DNA from: Lasiodiplodia sp. COLG20
Taxonomy: Eukaryota; Ascomycota; Dothideomycetes; Botryosphaeriales; Botryosphaeriaceae
NCBI GenBank assembly: GCA_009801085.1
Contig: VNWV01000025.1
Location: 62,001-126,000 of the forward strand
Length of the DNA stretch: 64,000 nt
Reading direction: 5' to 3'
A program made the position numbers and the translations under genes. Within the stretch, counting starts at the first letter, position 1, and each line of letters opens with the position of its first letter. The notes under the pieces were generated by a model. The model made no database searches. It was not told the origin of the DNA and saw only the letters and a list, made by a program, of their open reading frames with translations. Shown here piece after piece: positions 23,801 through 34,942 of the stretch.

Positions 23801-26156
23801 CTCTCGGCGAGAACGGACACGCAAACGGAGGTGCCAATGGCCATGCCAATGGAACTGATAAGCCGAAGGAATCCCAAGAGGAGACCAAGGCCGTCGGAGG
23901 AGTCAAGATGGGAATCATCCTCATGTACCTCAAGTCCATGGGCTCTTCGTGGTACTGGGTTGCCGCTTTTATTGCTTTCGCCGCTCAGCAGCTCTCCTCC
24001 GTTGCAACCAACGTCTGGATCCGCCAGTGGGCCAACGCGTACGATACAAAGCAGGTCAGCATTCTCGGCGCCCAGAAGCACTCGAGCCATGTTACGCACA
24101 CCAACGTCGTGACTGGTCTTGGTTCATGCTTGACGAGCGGAAGCTGTGTCTGGCCTCTTCCCTGGTTCTCTTCTTCCCAAGCAAGCCAGAACAACTTCCA
24201 CGACGGGCTCCAGGTGTCGATGGTCTCAGACAGCAACTCGAAGGTTGACGCCGGGTACTACTTGGGCATCTACGCAATTCTGGGAATAATCTTCATGATC
24301 ATCACTCTCAGCAGAGAGGCCGTTCTGTTCTGGGGCTCCCTCGGTGCGTCCAGGAGGATCCATCAACGCCTGGTCAACGCCGTCATGCACGCCAAGTTCC
24401 GCTTCTTCGATTCGACGCCTCTTGGACAGCTCATGAACCGCTTTTCCAAGGATATCGAATCCATTGACCAAGAGATTGCCCCCGTCGCCATCGGAGTTGT
24501 TCACTGTTTCGCCTCCATTCTGACCGTCGTCGCCCTCATCTCCATCATCATCCCCGCTTTCCTGATCGCTGGCGTCTTCATCAGCTTGCTGTTCTTCTTC
24601 ATCGGCATGTTCTACATCAATGCCTCCCGCGATCTGAAGCGTCTGGAGTCCGTGCAGCGCAGCCCACTTTACCAGCAATTCGGAGAGACGCTTTCTGGCA
24701 TGACAACCATCCGTGCGTACGGTGACGAACGCCGCTTCATCCGAGAGAATCTGACCCGCGTCAACACTCACAACCGGCCTTTCATCTATCTCTGGGCAGC
24801 CAACAGATGGCTTGCATTCCGCGTTGACGTGGTCGGTTCCATGGTCTCATTTTTCTCGGGTGTTTTCGTCATCCTCAGCATTGGCCGTCTGGACGCTGGC
24901 GCCGCAGGATTGGCAATGACTTATGCCGTCACCTTCACCGACAACGTGCTCTGGTTCGTGCGTCTGTATGCGGCAAACGAGCAGAACATGAACTCGGTCG
25001 AGCGTATCAAGGAGTACCTCGACGTCGAGCAGGAGGCGCCTCCGGTCATCGAGGACAACCGTCCGCCCGCGAACTGGCCAGCCCAAGGCTCGGTCGAGTT
25101 CATCGGCTACAGCACGCGTTATCGCGCAGACTTCGACTACGTCCTGAAGGGCATCACGTTCAAGATCGCACCGGGAGAAAAGGTCGGTGTCGTGGGCCGG
25201 ACGGGTGCTGGCAAGAGTTCCCTCGCACTCGCCCTGTTCCGCGCGCTCGAAGCCGAGGAGGGCAAGATTCTTGTTGACGATGTCGATATTGGCATGATCG
25301 GATTGCAGGATCTGCGGGAGAACATTGTTATGGTTCCGCAAGGTAAGATTTCCTTCTTCTTCAACGTTTTCTGCACAACAATGCATTCCGGGGTCAACAA
25401 TGAGACTAACTTGAGCCGCCAGATCCGACATTATTCAGCGGAACCATCCGCAGCAATCTCGATCCCTTCGGCCTCTTCACCGACGAGGAAATCTTCACCG
25501 CCCTCCGCCGCGTCCAGCTCGTCGGGTCCGCGGCTCCGTCGGCCCAGACCACAAGACCGCCTTCCCCGACCGGCTCGGCCAACGGCGGCGTCCGGTCCAA
25601 GAAGAACAACGACAAGAACGCCCAGCTCCGTTCCGCCGTCGCTGCCGTCAAGAGCGCGGCCGGCGCCACCGCCGCCAACGGCACCTCGGAGCCTTCGACG
25701 CCCGGCACCCCGTCGTCGGAGCTGCTCGAGAACAAGAACATCTTCCGCAACCTCAACTCGCCCGTGTCCGAGTCGGGCAGCAACCTGTCGCAGGGCCAGC
25801 GCCAGCTGCTCTGCCTGGCGCGCGCACTCCTGAAAGCGCCCAAGGTGCTGCTGATGGACGAAGCCACGGCGTCGATCGACTACGCCACGGACGCCAAGAT
25901 CCAGGAAACCATCCGCGAGATCCGCAACACGACCATCACCATCGCCCACCGCCTGCAGACCATCTGCGACTACGACAAGGTGCTCGTGCTCGACCGCGGC
26001 GAGGTGATTGAGTTCGGCGACCCGTGGGAGCTGATGCAGCGGAAGAAGGGCGTTTTCCGCGGCATGTGCGAGACGAGTGGGGATTTGGAGGTGCTGGAGC
26101 GCGAGGCGAGGAAGGCGAGTGAGGCGAGGAGGTTGGTGGATGGGAGGGAGGAGTAA
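20873..26156 (+). CDS. ABC transporter, ABCC/MRP family (Ybt1-like)
   Basis: Three exons (20873-20937, 20988-25342, 25423-26156) encode 1,717 residues. The layout is an N-terminal membrane domain (TMD0), TMD1, NBD1, linker, TMD2 and NBD2. NBD1 has Walker A GSTGCGKTS (about residue 750), signature LSGGQKQRISLARA and Walker B VLLDDVLSAVD, with Asp in place of the catalytic Glu, as is normal in ABCC proteins. NBD2 has Walker A GRTGAGKSSL, signature LSQGQRQLLCLARA, Walker B VLLMDEATASID and the H-loop in AHRLQTI. A low-complexity insert of about 75 residues precedes the NBD2 signature. The N-terminal exon gives DDFTECFEQDYLQTLLP, typical of fungal vacuolar ABCC proteins. The likely role is ATP-driven export or vacuolar sequestration of conjugated or bulky anions; the substrate is unknown. 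A stretch at about 24055-24230 is open but poorly conserved in character and could hide a phase-neutral intron. Confidence 0.95.
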
Positions 26157-29100
26157 GAGGGATGAGGGGATGAATACGTGCATCAACGAGCGATCGTCGT
26201 GGGGGGGAGGAGCAGCCCCGGCCGGACTTTGTACAGATAGGTATAGAAGTGCAGAGACGTCTTGGGAGGTAGATGTGTGTGGGAGGAGATGATGGTTGTG
26301 GATACGGGAAGGGGAGGTTGGATTACTTTGCTTTTGTTTTTTTCTCTGTTGTTTTTTTCGGACCAAGGGAATGATTACGGGTTAGCAAGGAGCCGTGGGA
26401 AAGGGGAGGGAAGAAAAATTAAAAGGGTTTTGACATCACACGGTAAGACTGAAAGAAAATGGACAAAAAGAAGAAAAAAAATTTTATCATTAAGGGATAG
26501 GATCATCCAGTCACGGAAAATGGGGGGATACCACCGGTGTGCTCATTTTCGTATTAGAGAAAGCAATGGGTGTCGTTCCGAATGCTGTTTTGTCTTTCGT
26601 GGCTGCTTTTTCGTGCATTTTCGTTTGCCTGGTTCTCATCTCGTCTTTGGTCGTTTGGGCTCTGTTGCTCTTTTCTTTAGGGTGTAAACTCATTGTGGTT
26701 CTTTTCCGTCTTCTCTTTCTTCCTTTCTATGTCTAGTCATTTTCCAATCCAATACTCTCTTCTAGTGTCTCTGCTGCTCCTACTCTCATCGTCGTCATCA
26801 TCTTTCGGTGCATTTGGGTTCGATTTTCCTCCTCTCTTCCTTGCTCTGGGATCTTCTTTTTGTTTCCTTTGGAAGCATTCGGGTGCTATCTACTCTCCAT
26901 GAACAACGGCCTGGTTGAGTGGTGTGGATGATGGGAGCTTGGTTTGATTCCCTTTCACGTGGACTTGAGAAGACGGTTCGCATGTTGGGTTGGATGAAGT
27001 GGCTCGGAGATTGTACATAAGCGAGAATTTGGAGAGCGTATGGTAGGAGCTAGCAGTACGTAGGCGGAATAGAGAGATGATTGTTTTGATATCTGTTGGC
27101 GGTGTGGCTGCGAATGGGGTGGATGTGACATGATGCCGAAGACATGAGTTCCTCTTGCATTGTCACTATTGAACTTGGTTGTCTAATGCGGGGGACAGCG
27201 GCAATGATGAGCCACATCACTTTGATTTGATGATGGAGAATGGCATCATGCTCTGCCGTGGTGCTGTATTCTTTTACACGGTGATGCAGTAATTAGAATG
27301 TGCAGTTTCAGCGAAACTTATCCACGCCAGCGATCCAAGCGAGTATGACCGTATCCTTCAGCAAATAGACAAGGCGAGAAAACAGGGGAGTGGTGGAGCT
27401 CTGGAGTTCAATGGCGCTTGTTTTATATTCCAGCTTCTAGCCAGTCGGGGGTCTCGCGTGCCTCGTGTCATGAAGGCCCTGTCGTCCGCGTGTGTCTTCG
27501 CGGCAACGGCTCGTTGGTCCGTCGAGAGGTAGATAAAAACGGGCTCTCGTTGTGTTGGCTATCTCATTTTCCACGATACCGGAAAATCATACTCTACAAG
27601 AAAATGGACCTGCTGAAAAGATTACTGGCCCTCGTCTGGGTATGAGATCTTCATCGCTCAATGCATTCGGTGTGCGCCGGCTTGCCCGAGGTTATGGTCA
27701 ACTGGATTTTGTTTTGAGGAGCCTGCTGAGGACGTCAGTAAGTGATAAGCCGCTACACCATTAAGTGTTGATGCTGAAGGACATCTGATTCTTCTGCTGA
27801 TGCACGGCAGGCACTCCCGCATTCAGCGTAGCTAACAAGGATTTAAAATGAGCTGACGAATGCGCAAGCAAATGTGTACCAAGCACGAAAAGAGAGGAGA
27901 GTCGAGATGTTGCTATCTGGCTCTCATGTGAACGATAGAGCGCCAGCAAGGCGTGGAGCAACGGAAAGTTTGTACAAAACTGAGTGCCTTGGTCTTTATA
28001 GACATAAGTTCCTCGCCCGCCCCCGTCATCTCGTGCATACCTTCACGGAGGCGGGTGAGGTATCCTACTTAAAAAACATGACGTCTTTGCGTCTTCTCGG
28101 AACCAGTGATTGGCATCTTTGGGGAATTCAGAAGCTGACAGCAGCAGAGAGAGGAAGATGCCGCCTCCATACCCCCCAACTGCTGCCTTTGTCTGTTGTG
28201 GAGCCAAGAGTATACGCTTCTCAGGTTTGTTCCATCAGAGGTGGAGGTGAAACCAGTGTGCAGCACAGTCGCGCGACACTCCGCATTACACCTATGATGA
28301 AAGATAGCAGGAAAATCTGTCGATCAGCTTCAGCGTTTCTTCTCAATGATACTAAGATGCCATAGATGACTAAGTTGGTGCCTGCGGTTTGATTGTTTGA
28401 TTCCCGACAAGCGACCTCCGAGTGTCGTGAACTGTGCTGAGAAACAACAGGCCAGTGTGAGCAGCGATGGTGATATTGTTCTACTCGAGACTGGCCCCGA
28501 TCTACTCCTTCAAATCCGGACAACGTCGGTAAGATATATGTAACATTCGCTCCCTGTCCGGCTGAGGCGTCGGTAAAGTGCGTCATAACATGAAGTCACA
28601 CGCCCTTCTCAGAAGCGGCACCTGGCAGCGCGAAATCGTGCTTGGGTCAGGCCACCCTCTCCTACTTTTCTTTTCGCTACCCGCTGCAACATTTAAATGC
28701 AGATCTTTTTACGTAGTCATGGCAGTTAAAGACCATACACACTTCTCCCCTCTGTTTTGCGCCGAGCAGCATCGAAGCCAACTGCAAGCTGAAGTTCCAG
28801 CCACCACTCGCTTCGTGGAGAAGCACACATACACAGGTGATGTGTTAATGGTGGGAAACGAGTTTGGCGGCAGAGCGATAAAAAGCGCAACGTGATTGTC
28901 AATCAATGATGATGTCCTCGTTTGGTACTTGCTGATGCAGGGCAGCAATCGGGGCGCAATGCTATGTGTCGATGAGAGCAGTACTTTTTGAAGATACTCA
29001 GTTCCAGTCCGGCCACGAAGACGAATCAAAAGTGTCGATAGACACCAAAAGCACGATCATTGAGGGTCTAACCGATCAGTGTTATCGGAAGGCGTCCGTA

Positions 29101-29442
29101 TTTTCGATTGTGATATCGCTTTTATATCCGGGAACGGCGCTTGGACGTACGAGATACCACGTGCGCTCAACATGTGGCTATGCTTGATTTGCGGCTTTGA
29201 AGAGGCCGAAAGGCTGCTTAATTCCTATTGACTATCTCTCAACATGAGTTGTGCGTCTTATTGATCCTTTGACGGAGAAAGAAAGATCTTGCTGATCAAG
29301 GACACATTATCCAGAAAAAATAAGACGGCTACACTGGAGTAGTACATCAAGAGCGCCATGGCCGTCGAAGGGAGTCGCCTTCAATATGGGTAAGAATACT
29401 TGGAAGGCGAGGTGGGGTGGGGGGAAACTTACTATGCGAAGT
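26157..29442. other. Convergent intergenic region of 3.3 kb, no gene seen
   Basis: The first kilobase after the transporter is strongly T-rich on the plus strand with pyrimidine runs (about 26320-26880), which fits a long 3' UTR or untranslated transcript. From about 27.1 kb it is ordinary unique-looking sequence. Open frames reach 163 codons but have no domain, signal peptide or splice logic. It separates the housekeeping block from the accessory block. Confidence 0.6.
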
Positions 29443-32400
29443 TTAGAATGTGGGATCTTGAGGCGGGATCAGGCGCCTCGCGATCTTGTTGACTATTTGG
29501 CGCTTTTCCTCCTTAGACCTCCCTCCCGGATTGTCTTTAAATTTAAAAAACTCGTCAACTCTGATGTATTTGTTCTCCAGCCCAATCCTACCGATAGCTT
29601 CGTTCATTTTCTTGAAACCCTTCAAAGCCTGAAAGTCATCGAAAGTGATAGGATTTGCTTCTTGGTTGTTCGACATGGCGTAGTGGCAGGCGGCCATCTT
29701 CACGCAGTAGAGAATTAGAGCCGCCAATCCCGCCGCCAAAGCTGTCGAGATGCTTGAGCCCGTGGCTTTGGTGCATTTGTCTAGCGGAACGTCCAGCTCT
29801 GGACGCTCCATGATGACATCCTTGCCTGGCAGAATATAGCTGACGAGAATCTCGCCAGTGCCCTCCCACGCTTTCCTGAACTCAGTAGCCGCCCCGATCT
29901 TGAATCTTTCATGCGTGCTGCGGCCAGGATAGCTTTGGTCCTCCGATACCTGATCGTTGGCCGCGCAGAAGAGGAGTATATTTTGTTTGACCGCCTTGTT
30001 GATCGCGGCACACAGTTTGTCGATGCTGGCATTGTTCTGGCCTGTGTCCTCGATGGTCCAGGACATGGATATTATGTCGACCTCTTTGTCCACAGCGGCC
30101 TCAACGGCTTGTGCGGCGCTCTCTGCTGTGATGCCTCTCTTGCTGTCGTCGCTGACGCCTTCCTTGAGTTTGTAGATCCACAACTGCGCTTTGGGACACA
30201 CTCTGCAGATCATGCTGGCCATGATTGTCCCGTGCCAGCCACTTGTAACGTAGAAAGGAGTTCTCGTGTCTTCGCTTTTGCAGAAGCTCCGGCCACCGCC
30301 CACCTTGCCGAGAAGCGTCTTCTCCGTCGGGTCGATACCATCATCAATGAGAGCCACTCGTATGGGCTCGTCGACCATCCGTGGTAAGTCTTTGACGTCA
30401 ACGTTTTGGATGAAGTCCGCGAACTTGTCCATGACATCCAGCCACTCGTGTTGTTGCTTTGGGCGGTTCCCCGGTGACACTTGTTTCTCGTTCCTGAAAG
30501 TGGGTCGGTGGGTTTCGAATTTCAGTTCCACCTCGATCTTGGAGTCTTGTCTGCCAGCATTTAGTCTGTTGTTGAACTGCTTGAAGTTTTGTTCCGTCCT
30601 ATCACGTGTCTCAAGACCCTAGAACTCGTCAACTACGCGTGATAGCACAAAGGCGGCATTTGCGTACGTACCTGCTGCGCAAGTATTACCACTTTCTCGA
30701 GGTTTTGGAGCTTCCTCAGGCCCTCCGCTTCACTCCAGCTGCGTAGGATAGCATCATTTCCTGACCAATACAGAGCCAATTCACTTATTTCTGGCGCTTT
30801 TCTGAATATGAGCTCCGAACTCAAATCAGGCTTCCTCCAGGTCCACGACCTAAGCACTTCAATTCCAGCAAGGGCTTTCTCGATCGCTTCGTCGCTGTGA
30901 GAAGGAACCGCCTTCTCATCGCCGGGAAAGAACTCTTTGTAATCGTCAACTTCCAGATCGACAATGCGCTTCACTCCTTTTTTCTTGAGCCAATCGAATA
31001 CAATCAGGTAGTCGTCCCGACCCTTACCACTGGTACGGCGCGGAAGCTTCGAGGAGGACGCTATTGCTGGCTTTTCAGCCTGCAGAAATGGGATGTGGAC
31101 ATATTGGAGGGTGTCTTCGAAGTGGAGGTAGAGCTTCATCCCATCGAGTATGTGCTGGCTGGTCTTGGAATCGGGTCCTTCGGGGTGAACGAACTGGATT
31201 TCCTTCTCTATTTGTTTTCCGTTAGTCCCCGGACCCAATTTTAAGTCTGTCTCCGGGATTGCTTACCTGGATTTGGTCCATATAGAAACGAATCTATTTT
31301 TTCAAAGTCTTTCTGGCCGCACATGAACCGGAGCTTCAGCATATCTCTGATAGCATTAGCCGACGGTTCCGTGACCTTCTCTTTCTTGTCTTCGTTCTTG
31401 CTTCCCAAAGACTTGCTTTGATCAGGTACATCCGCCATTTGAGAAGCACGAATAAAGATGGACTGGCGTCGAGTGTTGGAAAAATCTTGTTTCTCGAAGC
31501 CTTGAAGTTTTCTGCTCATTGGGAAAAACTGATTTGGCTCTGTAGAGGGTGGTGTGTGTGACCCTATACCACCCCGCGGTTCTGGATTAATGTGTAGTGG
31601 TCCTTTGGGTTTTGGTGGATAGAGCAAAGCCTTGGGGTCCACACTGCTCCCAGGCTTTGGACGGGGCTCTACGTTCTGATGGACGATTGAATCCTTCTCG
31701 GCTTCTCGCCGTGTCTTCTCGTGATGGAGGTAGACGGAAATTTGGCCAGGCTCTTTTGGAGGAACATTTACTTCGAGCACTTTGCTGCTGCGATCGATAA
31801 GGGCCTTGACAATTCCAAACTGAGAAGGCGTGCAGTGTTGGTATTCGACCGCAATGTGCAGAGGAGAGAGGCCTTTTCCGTTTAGTTCGCAGAGCACCTC
31901 GTCTGGATTGTTGACTTTTTGAATGAGTTCGAGTGCGATTCTCGATGGATCCTCCTTGTTTAGAGCATCGTGAAGGCTGTTGTTTGAGTTCGAGTCTTTC
32001 ATGCACACAATCTCGTCGAAATCGGCTTCTGGGATTGCGTCGCAGATGGCAGTGACAAGCCTCGATCTTCCCCCCTGCACGGCCCTTTGCAGCGGGTTTC
32101 TTCCCATTTTGTCCGTCTCTTTCCTCAATTTGGGTTTACGTTCAACAATTATCTTTGTGATGGGCAACCACTTCTCGATTTCCTTCCTGCGTGCAGAAAC
32201 AGCTATCATGTGAAGGATAGTTTTTCGGTCTTCTCCCTTCATGACCTTTCCCAACAAGTCCTCATTGTGCTCAAAGATCTCGTCAGCTAGATCTTTTGCA
32301 TCATCACTCTTGCCGTTCTTCAGCTTTTCGATGACCTTTTCGAATTTCTTTCTCAGTACCTCGTCCGCATTCTCGCGCTCACTTTCTTCACTTTCTCCCT

Positions 32401-32488
32401 CGCTCTCTGAACCTGGGGTCGAGCTCGGGCTTTCTGTTCCCTGCACAACATCAAAGTCGCCTGTCGCAGGCATTTCGAGCAATTTCAT
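29443..32488 (-). CDS. Ankyrin-repeat protein with C-terminal S8 (subtilisin-like) protease
   Basis: Three exons (32488-31267, 31207-30672, 30618-29443) encode 977 residues. An acidic Ser/Glu-rich start is followed by about four degenerate ankyrin repeats (about residues 75-235, for example GLSPLHIAVEY and MGRNPLQRAVQGG), then a long linker. The C-terminal third is a peptidase S8 fold. It has Asp in RVALIDDGID (residue 678), His in SGWHGTIMA (715), the oxyanion-type Asn in FCAAND (807) and Ser in ATGSSISTALAAG (875). All triad residues are present, although the usual TSMATP Pro is Ala. No signal peptide or subtilisin propeptide is visible, so the enzyme is probably intracellular. Such S8 domains are a known fungal NLR-associated effector type. 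The start is the first ATG in frame; an upstream exon cannot be excluded. It is divergent from the gene at 33427. Confidence 0.85.
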
Positions 32489-33426
32489 GAGAGGAAATGT
32501 ATCTGAGGGACGACGAGGGGCAGTTCGATTGAACTTTGGGTACAAAGACCTCTAGCATTAGAAGAGGAGTCATGTCATTTGGTCAACGCTACATAATAGG
32601 AGACACGGTGGGATGCGGGGAATGTGTGATGCGGATGGAGATGAACGCCATCCGTGGCGCGTGATTGCTCGAGCGGGGTCTGGCCAGGCTGCAGTCGCTC
32701 CTATCATGCATAAGTAGTAGTTTCCGTAAAGGTTGAGAACGTGTGCCGTGCCGTGCCGTGTAGGGGTTTGTCCGACTGGATGAATCTAGGTGTACCACAA
32801 TCACTCATGAGCAGAAATCAACCCGAGAGACCAGTGCCATCACTTCTGGTGGGATGCTTCATACCCAGTCCGGGAGGTTCCGCGAGCGCTATACTATCTC
32901 CGGCGAGCCGAGGAGTGATTCACACCTGTCCGCCTGCTGAATAGCCCGAAACTTTACTGCGAAGAACCCTGATACTATCCCAAATTAGATGGTGCATGTG
33001 AATACCGAAGGTGCGGTTCAACATTTGCTAAATCCTTCGTACTAGTCCGCCACGCCCGTTCCGCGACAAAGCTGCATGCAAAAATGCCGTGGCTGGGTCG
33101 TAGAGATGAATCACGCTGGATAGTAAGATATGGCAATCGAGAAGGTATGAGTATCACCAATTAACTCACGCGTCTGGCAGATCTTTGCAGCAATACCGGC
33201 AACTGTATTTACGGCAGGGAGGCGGTTCACGGCGTGAGCAGCGATGAGTTCACAGTGAAGCAGGTGGCGCTAATTTACTGTCCACTAGCCATGAACCGAC
33301 TCTGGAGCGTAAGCATAGTTGCTGGCTTTATACAACAGCCTCCCCCAGATGTTTCTTATTGATTTCAACATTCGTCATCATCAGACCTGTATCGAACATT
33401 CAAGCTCATTGTACCAGACCATCCTC
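32489..33426. promoter_or_regulatory. Divergent promoter region of the protease and unknown-function genes
   Basis: 938 bp separate two genes that point away from each other. A short tandem (TGCCG)n-like stretch lies at about 32740-32760. No gene was seen, and I found no specific factor site. Confidence 0.5.
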
Positions 33427-34317
33427 ATGCCTGCCTTGGACACGGACGATTTTGATGAGGGGTACGAGATTGAGGAAGAGTTCGACATTTCCCTAGGCCC
33501 TATAGGAGACGACGGGAGCTCGTTCCGAACTGCGAACGATCCATCCTCACCGTACCAGCGACAGAATGTCACCGAGCGCAAGGGTGCAGTTGACGTTCGT
33601 TGCCAAGTTGTGGATGTGGTTCATGGCCTCCCTCATCCCAATCCTGAGGCCTTCGCGACTCTAATCGTTCTTAAGTTTTCATTCAGCAGTCGGAAGGCTG
33701 GGCGAAGGATCTTGGAAATCCAAACCTCCTTGGAGTTTGCGGGCTGCAAACCTGGTGCGACGTGCCCGGAAGTCGTCAAAATCGCCCCGTACGGAGATAT
33801 GGTCCTCGTCCAAACTTCGCAGAAAGAAGACGAGAAGCTCAGTCTTGGAGGGAATATTGGCGCGCCGCCGCTCGTTGGCATCGAGGCTGGGGTCAACCTG
33901 GCCTGGGAAAAGAGCGTCAGCCGGGAGACGACCGACGCCACCAAGCTAGTCGGCTCGATCGATTTGATCAACAGGGCCTACGGGAATCCGAACAGCGCGT
34001 CCTGGTCATTGATTGAGAACAGAACGACCAAGACAGGCGTTCCTACATCGATGACCGCATCGATTCTGTTGACGAGAGAGGATCAAAGGCCATTCAAGTG
34101 CATCTTCAAACTTCATGCAACCGTTGATTGGATGAGCTCTACCGAAAGATTGTTTGGATCCAGGCCGAGAGACGATCCTGTGTTTTTCGACCCACGAATC
34201 AAACCGACCAACCGGCTTCAAGTTTATGATCATGAGGCCTTGGACTCGGTTGATCTTGAACGTTTGGCGAACGTTACCTTCATGACGGTTCAGGACAACG
34301 CAGTCAAGCATATATAA
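33427..34317 (+). CDS. Conserved fungal protein of unknown function, beta-rich
   Basis: A single-exon frame of 296 residues. The frame is open further upstream (to 33319), but the ATG at 33427 begins the first compositionally ordinary segment. An acidic N-terminus (DTDDFDEGYEIEEEFD) is followed by VDVRCQVVDVVHGLPHPN and a body that alternates polar and hydrophobic residues, as in beta sheets. A Gly-rich hydrophobic patch (GGNIGAPPLVGIEAG, about residues 140-154) leads into a Ser/Thr-rich segment (SVSRETTDATKLVGS). The C-terminus has FGSRPRDDPVFFDP. The overall pattern is one I associate with uncharacterised proteins recurring in ascomycete genomes. I see no enzyme motif, signal peptide or stable membrane helix. 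It lies between the S8 protease and the NLR-like gene. No function can be assigned. Confidence 0.75.
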   Translation: MPALDTDDFDEGYEIEEEFDISLGPIGDDGSSFRTANDPSSPYQRQNVTERKGAVDVRCQVVDVVHGLPHPNPEAFATLIVLKFSFSSRKAGRRILEIQTSLEFAGCKPGATCPEVVKIAPYGDMVLVQTSQKEDEKLSLGGNIGAPPLVGIEAGVNLAWEKSVSRETTDATKLVGSIDLINRAYGNPNSASWSLIENRTTKTGVPTSMTASILLTREDQRPFKCIFKLHATVDWMSSTERLFGSRPRDDPVFFDPRIKPTNRLQVYDHEALDSVDLERLANVTFMTVQDNAVKHI

Positions 34318-34942
34318 CCGGCAGACTTGGGATTCATGTATTCGTCTATGGTTGATGCGAGAGCCTCGGTGTCTAACCAGAATGTGTAACCTATGTTCTC
34401 AAACGTGTCAATCAAGCTACATCCGCTCCAATTTCTGCAGTTAATCGGTTTGCACATATTAATTGGTTGAAGCTATCATCTAGACGCAAATGTCGAGCTA
34501 ACAGTTGTACAGCCACGTCCAGACGGTGGCTTCAACTGCCCGCATAAGGCGAGTGATCCCTCACGATGATTACAAAAGATTATTCACCGTGGGGAGCCGT
34601 AGATTCCCCCTGTTCCAAGGCTCTGATATTCATCGCGCTAACCTTCGGCCGCAATACCCCGCTATAGCTACTTGCGCTAGCACAAGCCTTGTTGATAACA
34701 CGTGAAATTCAGCTCTTGGACTACACGTCACTCTTTAATCCGTCCCCGCAGAGTGCATCTGGAGTTCTGCTCGCGGACTTTGTACATTTCTGCAGTTCAA
34801 AATCTTTGGCTAACGTTCTGCGGTATCTACGCTCCCAGCTATGGCAACACCGTGCGATGTCAAGTTTTGCTAAAAACGGAACGATAGGCAGAGAACGCTC
34901 TGGGTGACTGTCTTTGCTTCACCAGAAACACTTGCAACGGTC
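34318..34942. other. Intergenic region upstream of the NLR-like gene
   Basis: Both flanking genes are on the plus strand. It is AT-rich without a supportable frame and must include the NLR-like gene's promoter. Confidence 0.6.
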
